From: Halorubrum saccharovorum DSM 1137
GTDB taxonomy: Archaea; Halobacteriota; Halobacteria; Halobacteriales; Haloferacaceae
Length of the DNA: 64,000 bases
Assembly: GCF_000337915.1 (NCBI RefSeq)
Contig: NZ_AOJE01000011.1
Location: 92,523 to 156,522 of the forward strand
Direction: 5' to 3'
Positions 8,091 to 16,403 of this stretch are shown piece after piece. The notes under the pieces were generated by a model. It had not been told where the DNA came from. It saw only the letters and a program-made list of their open reading frames with translations, and ran no database searches. A program made the position numbers and the translations under genes. Every line of letters starts with the position of its first letter. Within the stretch, counting starts at the first letter, position 1.

Positions 8091-8840
8091 ATGCGCGAAG
8101 TGACGTTGCGGGTCCGCCACCGGGGCGGCCCGGAGTCGGAGGTGAGCGCCCGACACCCGGAGGTGACGCTCCGCTCGGTCTCCTCGATGACCGGCTCGGG
8201 CGGGGTGCGGAAGCGGATCGTGGAGTTCCGCGGGCCGACCGCCGAGATCGAGTCGTTCCTGACCGAGTTCCGCCGCGCCGACCCCGTGATGTCAACGGAA
8301 CCGATCTCGCCGGTCGACGGCGGTCACGCGTACGTCGCGCTGACCACCGACACCGCCGGCTGGGAGGGGATCGGCGAGCGGCTCGCGGGGCTCGGCGTTC
8401 ACTACCGAATGGGCACGACCATCTCCGGCGGGATCGAGCACTGGACGGTGTCCCTGCGGGCCGACGACGACCTCTCGGGGCTGATCCGCGGGATCGAACG
8501 CGGCGGAAACGAAGTCGAGCTCGCCCGCAACGTCGAGCTCGCCGACCTCGACCGCCCTCCGCGACTGCCCGCAGCGGGGATTCTCAACGGACTCACAGAC
8601 AGGCAGCGCGAGGTGCTCGCGACGGCCATCGCGACGGGGTACTACGACCACGGCGTCGGCGTCGGCGTCAAGGAGGTCGCCGGGGAGCTCGACCTCGGAT
8701 CCACCACCGTGTGGGAACACCTCTCTCGGGCGGAGTCGACGGTGATGAACGCACTGTTCGAGCGGTTCGAAGAGTTGGGCCTACCCGGGGAGAGCGGGTC
8801 GGGGGCCACCCGGCGAAACCGGCCCGAAACGAGCCGGTAG
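8091..8840 (+). CDS. HTH_10-type regulator, bacterio-opsin-activator-like
   Basis: A 249-residue predicted transcription regulator. The C-terminal 55 residues carry the HTH_10 signature (PF04967): LTDRQREVLATAIATGYYD, then a helix-turn-helix VKEVAGELDLGSTTVWEHL. The N-terminal 170 residues form two related alpha/beta sensory halves typical of small Bat-like proteins, without PAS or GAF domains. Divergent from the tail-anchored protein with about 76 bp between starts. Ligand and target unknown. Confidence 0.88.
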   Translation: MREVTLRVRHRGGPESEVSARHPEVTLRSVSSMTGSGGVRKRIVEFRGPTAEIESFLTEFRRADPVMSTEPISPVDGGHAYVALTTDTAGWEGIGERLAGLGVHYRMGTTISGGIEHWTVSLRADDDLSGLIRGIERGGNEVELARNVELADLDRPPRLPAAGILNGLTDRQREVLATAIATGYYDHGVGVGVKEVAGELDLGSTTVWEHLSRAESTVMNALFERFEELGLPGESGSGATRRNRPETSR

Positions 8841-8889
8841 CGTCGGGTTCCGAACAACGCTTTTGTACTTCCGGGTCGCACCGGCGCGT

Positions 8890-9099
8890 ATGAACGAGGG
8901 AACGGTGTCGGTGCCGGACGAGCAGTACGAGCGGCTCGCGGCGCTCGCGGCCGCCCGCGGCGTGAGTCCGGAGGAGCAGCTGGCCCGGCTCATCGACGAC
9001 GCCTACGAGGGGCTCGACGGCGACGCCGCCCGCGGCGAGACCCTCCCGCTCGGGGTCTCCGACCCCGAGGACGGCGAGGGGGGCGACGACGCCGGCTGA
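8890..9099 (+). CDS. Small ribbon-helix-helix-like protein
   Basis: A 69-residue protein. The first 43 residues fit a ribbon-helix-helix: a strand TVSVPDE, a helix EQYERLAALAAARG and a second helix SPEEQLARLIDDAYEG. The tail is acidic and disordered. An ATG at 8890 is used; the in-frame start 27 bp earlier would add a basic leader. It follows the HTH_10 gene after 49 bp and may be in the same transcript. DNA binding is inferred from the fold pattern only. Confidence 0.65.
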   Translation: MNEGTVSVPDEQYERLAALAAARGVSPEEQLARLIDDAYEGLDGDAARGETLPLGVSDPEDGEGGDDAG

Positions 9100-9107
9100 T
9101 CGCGCGC

Positions 9108-9443
9108 TCAGGCCGGATCCTCCTTCGTCACTTCGACCTCGACGTCGTCGGGAGCGACGCCGATTCGGGCGAACTGCGTCCGGACGTGCTCTTTCGCCGC
9201 GGTCAGCGCCTGCTCGCGGGTGTCGAACCCGCGGGGCATCGGCTCCTCGAAGGCGACCCGAATCTCCTCGCCGTCGACGAGCAGGGCGGACCCGCCGCTC
9301 TCGACCTCGTAGAAGGAGTCGCACACCCAGACGTAGGGGGCGTCCTCGTCGGGGGCTCCCTTGTAGGCGGGCGGCTCCTCACCGCGCTCGAACACCGTGC
9401 CGGTGAGCTCCGTCCCGCCGCCGCTGCCGCGAACGAGTATCAT
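9108..9443 (-). CDS. Conserved haloarchaeal protein of unknown function
   Basis: A soluble 111-residue protein beginning MILVRGSGGGTELTG, with a mixed beta N-terminal half containing YVWVCDSFYEVESGG and a helical end (REQALTAAKEHVRTQFARIG). It looks like one of the conserved haloarchaeal DUF families but I cannot name it with certainty. It is convergent with the preceding small gene (8 bp between stops) and divergent from the HerA-like gene. Confidence 0.7.
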   Translation of the reverse strand: MILVRGSGGGTELTGTVFERGEEPPAYKGAPDEDAPYVWVCDSFYEVESGGSALLVDGEEIRVAFEEPMPRGFDTREQALTAAKEHVRTQFARIGVAPDDVEVEVTKEDPA

Positions 9444-9544
9444 GTCACCGATACGGCCCGGAGACTCAAAAGGGGCCCGCGAGGACGGCCCGGGCCGGAC
9501 GACGAGGGGGAAACGCTTTCGGCGTCGGAGGCGGTGGGTCCGCC

Positions 9545-11464
9545 ATGACGCTGGAGGACTTCACCGAGTTCGGCGACGACGAGGGCGACGGCGGCGGAGA
9601 CGCCGACGCCGCCGACTCCGCGACCGCCGAGTCCGGTGGTATCGTGGGTAGTGACGACGACACGGTCGACGACGGCGGCGCGACCGACGGCGGTAGCGCA
9701 GCCGAGGCCGACGCCGACGCCGACGGCGAAGGACCGGCCGACGGCGAAGGACCGGCCGACGACGGATTCGCCGCGTACGGCGTGGAGCCGACCGGCGAGG
9801 ACACGGGGCTCGGCGTCGTCTCCGTCTCGCAGGGGCTCCGCGTGGCCGAGGAGGCCGAGGAGACGACGCTGCGGGCGTTCGTCACCACGGGGAACCGCGA
9901 GGCGGTCCGGCTGGGGAAGTACCTCCTGATCCCGTACCCCGACGGCGAGCGGCTGTTCTGCCGGATCACCGGGCTGGAGTACGCCCAGGAGTTCCGGTCG
10001 GACGACGCCACCGAGATCCACGCGCGTCGGCAGATGCGCCGCGACGACTTCGCCGAGCGCGACTACAAGTTCATGGCCGAGCTGGAGCCGATGTCGGTCG
10101 TGTACGGCGAGGGTGACGACATGAAACGCCGGATGACCGACCGGGTGCCCAAACCCGGCGCGGTCGTCGAGGAGGCGTCCGACGACGCCGAGATCAAGAC
10201 CGGGCTGAAGATCCCCGAGGACGGCGTCTTCCTTGGTCACCTCTCCGTCGGCGGTGAGAAGGTGCGGACGGCCGCGGAGCCCCCGACGGTCGACTACCGG
10301 GTGAAGGACGACTACGCCGACGGCGACCCGCTCGCGTTCCGGCACACCCTCGTCGCCGGCGGGACCGGGTCCGGGAAGACCCACGCCTCGAAGAACGTCC
10401 TCCGGCAGTACCTCGACGCGGACCGCACCTACCCGACCGGCGACGAGCGGGAGTCGCGGATGGCGGTCGTCCAGTTCGACCCGCAGGACGAGTACGCGCA
10501 GATGCACGACGACAACCCGGACCTCGACGCCGACTTCGCCCGGCGGCTGGACCGCGAGGGGATCGCGCACGGCGGTCACGACGACACCGTCGCGCTGGTG
10601 CCGCGGGTCGCGAACGCGACGTATCCGGGCGAGGGACACCGCGCGGAGCGCGTTGAGTTCACGATCCCCTTCTCGCTGGCGCGGGACATGCCGTGGCTCG
10701 TCGCCGGCTCCGGGCTCAACGAGAACCAGTACCCCGCCCTGTTGACCCTGCTGAACCGCTTCTTCCGCGACTACGGCGACTCGGGCACCTACAGCCAGTT
10801 CCTCTCGTACCTCGACGACCCGGCGCTCAAAGAGGAGCTCGACGAGAGCGGCCGGGTCCACGAGGCGACGTTCGACGCCGTCAAACGCCGAGTCCGCGGC
10901 GTCCCCGGCGGCGTCTTCGACCAGGACGCGAAGCCGATCACCGAGCTGGACCACACCCTCGTTCGACCGGGCGGGCTCTCGGTGGTTCCCACGTACCACC
11001 TCCCGACCTCCAGACAGAAGGAGATCGTCGTGCTCGCGGTCGCGGGGCTGCTCGTCGACGACAAGCTCTCGAACGACCCCGACAGCGACCGGATCGAGGA
11101 GACGCCCCTCCTCATCGGCATGGACGAGGCGCACAACTTCCTCGCCGACGCCGACACGGTGCAGGCCCGAAAGGTCGTCCAGAAGTTCACGGAGGCGGCC
11201 AAGCAGGGTCGCAAGGAGCGGCTCGGTCTCTTCCTGATCACGCAGGACCCCCAGGACGTGGCCGAGTCGGTGTTCAAACAGATCAACACCAAGATCGTCT
11301 TGAACCTCGGCGACGAGGACGCGATCTCCAGCGTCAACATCCCCGCCAACCTCGCCGGGAAGGTGCCGTACATGGAGAAGGGACAGATGGTGGTCTACTC
11401 GCCGGACAACTCCGAGCCCGTCGAGCTGATCGGGCTCTCGGAGTGCGTGACGCGGCACAGTTGA
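9545..11464 (+). CDS. HerA-like (DUF87) ATPase
   Basis: A 639-residue P-loop ATPase of the HerA/FtsK group. Residues 1-75 are an acidic, repetitive, probably disordered segment. Residues 75-210 form an N-terminal beta-barrel-like HAS region. The Walker A GGTGSGKTHASKN is at about 270-281 and the Walker B LLIGMDEAHNFLAD at about 520-533, followed by a sensor/arginine region QGRKERLGLFLITQDP. HerA works with the NurA nuclease in end resection, but no NurA gene is beside it. The protein may therefore be one of the several haloarchaeal HerA paralogues with other jobs. Confidence 0.88.
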   Translation: MTLEDFTEFGDDEGDGGGDADAADSATAESGGIVGSDDDTVDDGGATDGGSAAEADADADGEGPADGEGPADDGFAAYGVEPTGEDTGLGVVSVSQGLRVAEEAEETTLRAFVTTGNREAVRLGKYLLIPYPDGERLFCRITGLEYAQEFRSDDATEIHARRQMRRDDFAERDYKFMAELEPMSVVYGEGDDMKRRMTDRVPKPGAVVEEASDDAEIKTGLKIPEDGVFLGHLSVGGEKVRTAAEPPTVDYRVKDDYADGDPLAFRHTLVAGGTGSGKTHASKNVLRQYLDADRTYPTGDERESRMAVVQFDPQDEYAQMHDDNPDLDADFARRLDREGIAHGGHDDTVALVPRVANATYPGEGHRAERVEFTIPFSLARDMPWLVAGSGLNENQYPALLTLLNRFFRDYGDSGTYSQFLSYLDDPALKEELDESGRVHEATFDAVKRRVRGVPGGVFDQDAKPITELDHTLVRPGGLSVVPTYHLPTSRQKEIVVLAVAGLLVDDKLSNDPDSDRIEETPLLIGMDEAHNFLADADTVQARKVVQKFTEAAKQGRKERLGLFLITQDPQDVAESVFKQINTKIVLNLGDEDAISSVNIPANLAGKVPYMEKGQMVVYSPDNSEPVELIGLSECVTRHS

Positions 11465-11508
11465 CGAGACGCCGCCGCCTTTTTGCGCCGAGCGAGAGAA
11501 GCGCAGAC

Positions 11509-11961
11509 ATGACCAAACGGATCCTCGTTGCGGTCGACGGATCGACGGAGGCGACCGAGGCGCTCCAGTTCGCGGCGTCGGAGTGGCCCGACGCCGATCT
11601 GACGGCGCTACACGTGATCAACCCCGCCGACTCCGCGACGGGCGCGGAGGGCGGGTTCCCCGGCGCCGCCGATCAGTGGTACGAGAGCGCCAAGCAGCGC
11701 GGCGAGCGGATCCTGAACGAGGCGGTCGGGGCGGTCGAACGCGACGTCGAGACGCGGCTGGAGGTCGGGCGACCGACGACGACGATCCTCGCCGTGGCGG
11801 GCGGCGAGAAGCCGGTCGGCGAGGGGAACGACCCCGGCGAACCGTTCGACCACGTCGTGCTGGCGAGTCAGGGCCGGACCGGGCTCTCTCGGGTCCTCCT
11901 CGGGAGCGTCGCCGAGGCCGTGGTCCGCCGCGCCGAGGTCCCCGTCACCGTCGTTCGGTGA
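11509..11961 (+). CDS. Universal stress protein (UspA domain)
   Basis: A single-domain, 150-residue UspA fold. The N-terminal strand KRILVAVDGSTEATEAL and the C-terminal nucleotide-binding motif SQGRTGLSRVLLGSVAEAVV (Gly-x2-Gly-x9-Gly-Ser pattern) indicate an ATP-binding type. It begins 44 bp after the HerA-like gene and may be read with it. Expected to be cytoplasmic and stress-linked, as for the family. Confidence 0.92.
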   Translation: MTKRILVAVDGSTEATEALQFAASEWPDADLTALHVINPADSATGAEGGFPGAADQWYESAKQRGERILNEAVGAVERDVETRLEVGRPTTTILAVAGGEKPVGEGNDPGEPFDHVVLASQGRTGLSRVLLGSVAEAVVRRAEVPVTVVR

Positions 11962-11989
11962 CGAGGGATCGAAGCGCGGTCCCCGACGG

Positions 11990-12277
11990 TCACGCCTCGG
12001 CGCGCTCCGCCTCGACGACCTCGCCGACCACGGTCCACCCCTCCTCCTCCGGACCCGACCGCCCGAGCAGCACGGACTCGTAGTCGTCCGAAGTGATCAG
12101 GCGGAACTCGGCGTCGCCGTCCGCGTCGATGCGAACGCCCTCGCCGCGGAACTCCCGCTGGAAGAACTCGGTCGAGGAGAACTCGAAGACGCCGGTCTCG
12201 CCGTCGTCGAGGGCGAGCCGAACGGGTCGGGGTTGGACGTTGTGGATCCGCTTCGCGACGGGGTGGAGATCGGGCAT
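11990..12277 (-). CDS. Small conserved haloarchaeal protein, unknown function
   Basis: A 95-residue acidic protein beginning MPDLHPVAKRIHNVQPRPVR. It has beta-rich stretches (VRLALDDGETGVFEF, RIDADGDAEFRLITSDDYES) and no recognised motif. The start at 12277 was chosen because the longer frame adds a basic leader. Convergent with the universal stress gene and upstream of rpl11 on the other side. Confidence 0.65.
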   Translation of the reverse strand: MPDLHPVAKRIHNVQPRPVRLALDDGETGVFEFSSTEFFQREFRGEGVRIDADGDAEFRLITSDDYESVLLGRSGPEEEGWTVVGEVVEAERAEA

Positions 12278-12437
12278 GGTAGCGGTTCGGCGCGTCGCGA
12301 GTAAAAAGGCGGTGGGGTCTCTGGCGGGAGGCCCGGAGAACCGCACCGGCACGCGACGCGCTAGCGGTACGGGGAAACTCACGACGGAAAAATCGAAATC
12401 GCGGCGGGTTACCGCGGAGTCGCGTCGGAACGCGTCG

Positions 12438-12914
12438 TTACGCTTCGAGGACGTCGTCGTAATCGCCGGCGTCGACGCGGTCGTCGAACGTCCGGGCGTC
12501 CTCTCCCTCGATGGTGACGCCGAGGGAGGCGCAGGTGCCGCCGACCTCCTTGGCGGCGTTTTTCACGTCGTACGAGAGCAGGTCGGTCGACTTCTGCTCG
12601 GCGACCTTCTTCACCTGGTCGATCGACATGTCCGCGACGAAGTCCTCCTGGGGCTCGCCGGAGCCGGTCTCGAAGCCGGCCTCGTCTTTGATCAGTTCGG
12701 CCGTCGGCGGGACGCCGACCTCGATCGTGAAGGAGCCGTCGTCGTCGTACTCGATGGTGACGGGCACTTCCATGCCGTCGAACGCGGCGGTCTCCTCGTT
12801 GATCTGCGACACGACGTCCTGAACGTCCACGGGCGTCGGCCCGAGCTCGGGACCGAGCGGCGGACCGGGATTGGCCTGCCCGCCGGGGACGAGCGCTTCG
12901 ATAGTTCCAGCCAT
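12438..12914 (-). CDS. rpl11: 50S ribosomal protein L11
   Basis: A 158-residue protein of the large-subunit GTPase-associated centre. The N-terminal domain begins MAGTIEALVPGGQANPGPPLGPELG, preserving the proline-rich rRNA-binding and thiostrepton region. The C-terminal domain ends with VGGTCASLGVTIEGEDA, as in archaeal L11, with the usual acidic adaptation. In many archaea L11 is grouped with L1, L10 and L12; here it stands alone. A TATA-like box lies about 25 bp before the start, predicting a short or absent leader. Confidence 0.97.
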   Translation of the reverse strand: MAGTIEALVPGGQANPGPPLGPELGPTPVDVQDVVSQINEETAAFDGMEVPVTIEYDDDGSFTIEVGVPPTAELIKDEAGFETGSGEPQEDFVADMSIDQVKKVAEQKSTDLLSYDVKNAAKEVGGTCASLGVTIEGEDARTFDDRVDAGDYDDVLEA

Positions 12915-12935
12915 GTCCGTACGAACCCGACGGCG

Positions 12936-12944
12936 ACTTTTAAC
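12936..12944 (-). promoter_or_regulatory. TATA-like box of rpl11
   Basis: On the minus strand the tract reads GTTAAAAGT, about 22-30 bp upstream of the L11 start codon in otherwise GC-rich DNA. Position and composition fit a haloarchaeal TATA box for a nearly leaderless mRNA. Confidence 0.45.
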
Positions 12945-13124
12945 GGTTGTTCTTTCGGGCAGGGGGAGCTAGCGGTTCGCACACTTCCGATATCGGGCTC
13001 GGGGCGGTCGGTACTTCGCTTCGCGGAATGAGGCCGGTTCGGTGATCGCTTATAAGGGCTCGGGAGTGGTGAACTTCTCCAAGGCCCGTCCGTTCGCTTA
13101 TCGGCGGTTTGTCCTCGCGACAGC

Positions 13125-13141
13125 GAGGCGCTTCGCGCCTC
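13125..13141 (-). terminator. Perfect 7-bp hairpin just past the MFS gene
   Basis: GAGGCGC and GCGCCTC are separated by a 3-base loop, starting 18 bp beyond the MFS stop codon on the minus strand. There is no clear U-tract. It may stabilise or end the transcript, or be chance in GC-rich DNA. Confidence 0.25.
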
Positions 13142-13159
13142 AGGCAGCCGGGGGTCGGG

Positions 13160-14536
13160 TTATGAATCCGCGGGAGCCGACCCCTCGCTCGGGGCGGTCT
13201 CCCCCGCGGTGCGCCCGGGGAGGAACGTCCCGGTCTCACGGCGGACGCCGAGGAGCAGCGTGACGCCCGCGGCGAGCGGGAGGACCGCGCAGGCGGCGTA
13301 GATGGGCGCGAAGCCGACCGCCTCGATCAGCGGCAGCGACACCATCGGACCGAGGCCGCCGCCAACGTCCCCGAGGACGTTGTTCGTCCCCGACGCGCGG
13401 CCCATCCGCTCGTCGGGAGTCAGGTCCGCGAGCAGGGCCATCATCGGGCCGCTCGTCCCGCCCTGTCCTGCGCCGATGAAGACGCAGGCGAGCCCGAGCG
13501 AGACCACCGATCCCGCGCGGGCGAGCAGGAGGAACCCGACGAACGAGACCACGAGGAACGTCAACAGAATCGGCGTTCTGGAGTCACGAGTGTCCGATAT
13601 CCGCCCCCCGACGAGCATGAAGAAGGACGCCGAGAGGACGGTGCCAGCCATGAACAGTCCGGAGGTTCCCTGCGGAGCGAGCCCCAGCAGGGAGATATCG
13701 TTCGCGCCGAGGAACAACACGAGCGTGGAGAACAACGCGCCGATGTACGCGAACATCAGCCCGAAATTGACCAGCCCGACGGTCAGCGCGGGGACCGCGG
13801 TGTCGACGTCCCACGGCTTGATCGCGTCCCCGGAGCGGTCGCCCGCAACGTGCGTCTCCGGGACGTAACGATAAGCGACGACGCTGGCCGTCAGCGCGAA
13901 CGCGGCGGCGACGACGAACGCGGCGACGTTGCCCGCGACCGCGGAGACGATCCCGCCGAGCACGAGTCCGGCCGGGAACCCCATCGTGATCCCGCCGCGG
14001 ACGACGCCCATGTTCGTCCCCCGAGAACCGCTGTCGGAGAGGTCGGCGGCGATGGTGTAGGCGGTCGCGAACACCGCGGCGGAGCCGAAGCCCCAGAGCA
14101 CCCGCGCGATCAGGAACCACGTCTCGGGCGCGACGGCCGCCGCGATCGCGGCGAACCACCCCTCGGGACCGACGGTCACCGGACCGGCCGCGAGCGTCGG
14201 CAGCGAGGTCGCGAGGGGGCGGAGCGACTCGGCGGGGGGCATCGCGAGCGCGACGACGTAGCCGAGGGTGGCGACGCCCTCGACGAACAGCCCGATCACG
14301 AACGGCGTGCGCGTCCCGTACTTGTCGACCAGCGCGCCGGCCGGCGCGTTCGCGACGAGCCGCACCCACCGGTTCGCGGAGAGGATCACGCCGACCATGA
14401 ACGCCGAGATGCCGAGGACGGCGCCGAGGTTCGGGAGGATCGGGAAGACGACCCCGCCGCCGAAGCCGACGAAGAAGGTGCTGGCGATCACCGCGAGCAG
14501 CACGGTCGGCGGGCGGTCGATCCCGAACGGCCCCAT
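13160..14536 (-). CDS. MFS transporter
   Basis: A 458-residue major facilitator protein with about 12 hydrophobic helices. The cytoplasmic loop after helix 2 has the family's motif-A pattern (NAPAGALVDKYGTRTPFV). Substrate cannot be read from the sequence; drug or metabolite efflux is typical when a TetR gene is adjacent. The ATG at 14536 is used, and a GTG nine bases earlier is equally possible. It lies 27 bp downstream of the TetR regulator in the same direction, so both are probably one transcript controlled by the palindrome over the TetR start. Confidence 0.9.
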   Translation of the reverse strand: MGPFGIDRPPTVLLAVIASTFFVGFGGGVVFPILPNLGAVLGISAFMVGVILSANRWVRLVANAPAGALVDKYGTRTPFVIGLFVEGVATLGYVVALAMPPAESLRPLATSLPTLAAGPVTVGPEGWFAAIAAAVAPETWFLIARVLWGFGSAAVFATAYTIAADLSDSGSRGTNMGVVRGGITMGFPAGLVLGGIVSAVAGNVAAFVVAAAFALTASVVAYRYVPETHVAGDRSGDAIKPWDVDTAVPALTVGLVNFGLMFAYIGALFSTLVLFLGANDISLLGLAPQGTSGLFMAGTVLSASFFMLVGGRISDTRDSRTPILLTFLVVSFVGFLLLARAGSVVSLGLACVFIGAGQGGTSGPMMALLADLTPDERMGRASGTNNVLGDVGGGLGPMVSLPLIEAVGFAPIYAACAVLPLAAGVTLLLGVRRETGTFLPGRTAGETAPSEGSAPADS

Positions 14537-14563
14537 CTCAGTCACCCCGCCTCCGACTGCCGG

Positions 14564-15391
14564 TCATTCGCTCCCGCCCTCGTCGACGGGCTCCATCGCC
14601 GCGATCCCCGCTTCGAGCGACGGCGACTCGGCACCTTCAGCGAGCAGTGGCTCGACGATCCGCCGAAACGTCGCCTCCGCGACCGTCCGCGTGTACGTCG
14701 GATCCGGCTCGGCGATCTCGGTGACTCCGTCCGTGTCGTCGCTCGGTCTGGGACCGGAACCGTCCGCGTCCGAACCGTCCGCGTCCGAACCGTCCGCGTC
14801 CGAACCGTCCGCGTTCGAACCGTCCGCGTCCGAGTCGTCGCCGAAACCGTTACCGTCGTCAGCGTTCGCCCCGCGACTCAGCGTGATCTGTCGCGTCCGC
14901 GCCCCGTCGAGGGTCGCGACCAGCAGCGCCGCCGTCTCCTCGACGTCGACGTCGCGGAAGACGCCCTCCTCGACGCCCGATTCGAGGATGTCGACGACGG
15001 TGCCGCGGAGCAGCCGGTCGCTCCGGGCGAGCTGTTCGCGGATCGGCTCGTTGAACGGCCCCTGCGTGCGGAGTTCGAGGAGCGCGATGTGGAACGCCTC
15101 GCGGTCGACCGCCCCGGGCTCGAAGACGAACCATCCGATGAACCCCGCGAGCCGTTCCGCGGGCGGGTCGTCGGCGTGAGCCGCGATCCGCCGCTCCGAG
15201 TCGGTGATGACGCGATCGAGGAAGGCGACGAGCAGGTCCTCCTTCGTGTCGTAGTGGTAGTGGAGCAGCGACTTGCTCTTCGAGCACTCGTCGGCGATGT
15301 CCTGCATCGTCACGTCGGCGTAGCCGTGGGCGCGGAGCGCGCGGTAGACCCCGTCCATGATCTCGTCGGCCGCGCTCGGCTGTTCGCTCAT
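14564..15391 (-). CDS. TetR/AcrR family repressor
   Basis: A 275-residue protein. Residues 1-60 are the TetR DNA-binding domain, with helix-turn-helix TMQDIADECSKSKSLLHYHY. Residues 70-180 are the ligand-binding helical core. Residues 185-225 are an insert of five DADGS-like repeats encoded by a 15-bp minisatellite, then a final helix. The insert makes it longer than typical TetR proteins (about 200 residues). It probably represses itself and the MFS gene; an 18-bp palindrome touches its start codon. Inducer unknown. Confidence 0.92.
   Translation of the reverse strand: MSEQPSAADEIMDGVYRALRAHGYADVTMQDIADECSKSKSLLHYHYDTKEDLLVAFLDRVITDSERRIAAHADDPPAERLAGFIGWFVFEPGAVDREAFHIALLELRTQGPFNEPIREQLARSDRLLRGTVVDILESGVEEGVFRDVDVEETAALLVATLDGARTRQITLSRGANADDGNGFGDDSDADGSNADGSDADGSDADGSDADGSGPRPSDDTDGVTEIAEPDPTYTRTVAEATFRRIVEPLLAEGAESPSLEAGIAAMEPVDEGGSE
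14757..14831. repeat. Five tandem 15-bp repeats inside the TetR gene
   Basis: The unit GAACCGTCCGCGTCC on the plus strand occurs five times in a row, with one base change in the fourth copy. It encodes Asp-Ala-Asp-Gly-Ser repeats in a disordered insert. Because the unit is a multiple of three, copy-number change keeps the frame. Confidence 0.9.
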
Positions 15392-15409
15392 TGACTGACT
15401 GGTCAGTCA
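15392..15409. promoter_or_regulatory. Palindromic operator at the TetR start codon
   Basis: TGACTGAC-TG-GTCAGTCA is a perfect 8-bp inverted repeat with a 2-bp centre, directly adjoining the ATG (complement at 15389-15391). Size and symmetry are those of TetR-family operators. Binding here would block the transcription start of the regulator-transporter unit. Confidence 0.7.
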
Positions 15410-15529
15410 GCAGTTAGTAAATCCCTATCGGTCGGGGAACGCTCGGCCGCTACGGCGGACGGAGCAGCGGCTCAGCGGTGTAGAACAGTCGAAAAGCCGA
15501 TACACCCTGACTGAACGTCGTCGCCGGAT

Positions 15530-15724
15530 CTACAGGCGGGTGACGTTCGTCGCGCGCGGACCTTTGTCCGCTTCCTCGATGTCGAACTCGACTTCCTGAC
15601 CCTCTTCGAGGTCCGGGCCGCCGACGTCCTCCATGTGGAAGAACACGTCTTCGTCCGCGTCGTCAGTCTCGATAAATCCGTAGCCGCCAGTGTCGTTGAA
15701 GAAGTCAACTTCGCCTTTCGCCAT
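15530..15724 (-). CDS. cspA: Cold-shock domain protein
   Basis: A 64-residue single cold-shock domain that binds single-stranded RNA or DNA. Both RNA-binding motifs are present: RNP1-like GGYGFIETDD and RNP2-like EDVFFHM. It is strongly acidic, as in other haloarchaeal Csp proteins. Stand-alone gene with its own TATA-like box. Confidence 0.96.
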   Translation of the reverse strand: MAKGEVDFFNDTGGYGFIETDDADEDVFFHMEDVGGPDLEEGQEVEFDIEEADKGPRATNVTRL

Positions 15725-15748
15725 TGCATCCGTAAGACCGGGGGCAGC

Positions 15749-15758
15749 ACATAAAAGG
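15749..15758 (-). promoter_or_regulatory. TATA-like box of the cold-shock gene
   Basis: On the minus strand this reads CCTTTTATGT, 25-34 bp before the start codon, so the mRNA should be leaderless or have a very short leader. Confidence 0.45.
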
Positions 15759-15850
15759 CTTCCGCGAGCAGGATCGCCCTGCTAAGGTAAGCCGTGACCC
15801 GGGTGACACACAGACGCGGTAGTGAGTGACAGGGCAGTGAGTAACATACA

Positions 15851-15891
15851 GACGAGGTGGCAGATCACGCCGACGAGGTGGCAGATCACAC
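15851..15891. repeat. Two 20-bp direct repeats upstream of sdhC
   Basis: GACGAGGTGGCAGATCAC followed by GC or AC occurs at 15851-15870 and 15872-15891, a 21-bp period (two turns of DNA). It lies 83-123 bp before the sdhC start in the 249-bp intergenic region between cspA and sdhC. A role as regulator sites is possible but unproven. Confidence 0.6.
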
Positions 15892-15973
15892 CCGGACACG
15901 GGAGGGGGATCCGTCGGGGTGGATCCCGCCGTGTTAGTAACTACTATACGACCCCGGTTCAGAACCGTTAGGT

Positions 15974-16402
15974 ATGAGCCAGTCGTACAATCGAGGCCTC
16001 ATCGAGGACTTCAGCCGCTGGCGGGAGTTCGAGGCGGGGATGTGGGCCTGGATCTTCCATAAGTTCACGGGGTGGGTGCTGATAGGCTATCTCTTCACCC
16101 ACATCGCCGTGTTGAGTACCGCGATCCCGGCAGCCGACGGCGCGACGATGATGTTCCAGGGGTCCGAAACCGACGTGTTCACGGGGACGATCGTCAGCCT
16201 CGAAGGGCTACTCTTGGTGCGCATCCTGGAGGTCGGCCTGCTCGCAGTCGCCGTCTTCCACATGCTCAACGGCACCCGGCTCCTCCTCGTCGACCTCGGG
16301 GTCGGGCTGGAGGCACAGGACAAGAGCTTCTACGCGTCGCTGATCCTCACGGGAGCGATCACCGTCGCGTCCGTTCCGACCTTCATCGCGGGGGCGTTCT
16401 GA
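15974..16402 (+). CDS. sdhC: Succinate dehydrogenase cytochrome b subunit
   Basis: A 142-residue membrane anchor of complex II with three helices (about 25-48, 80-105, 118-140). Candidate haem-ligating histidines lie in WIFHKFTGW and VFHMLNGTR. First gene of the operon; its stop is followed after one base by the ATG of sdhD. The family passes electrons from succinate to the quinone pool. Confidence 0.95.
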   Translation: MSQSYNRGLIEDFSRWREFEAGMWAWIFHKFTGWVLIGYLFTHIAVLSTAIPAADGATMMFQGSETDVFTGTIVSLEGLLLVRILEVGLLAVAVFHMLNGTRLLLVDLGVGLEAQDKSFYASLILTGAITVASVPTFIAGAF

Positions 16403-16403
16403 G

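Noticed and set aside
13042-13263. Short plus-strand frame between rpl11 and the MFS gene
   Set aside because: It overlaps the MFS end in antisense, has Arg-rich composition and no start context; the gap holds only the hairpin and the rpl11 promoter.
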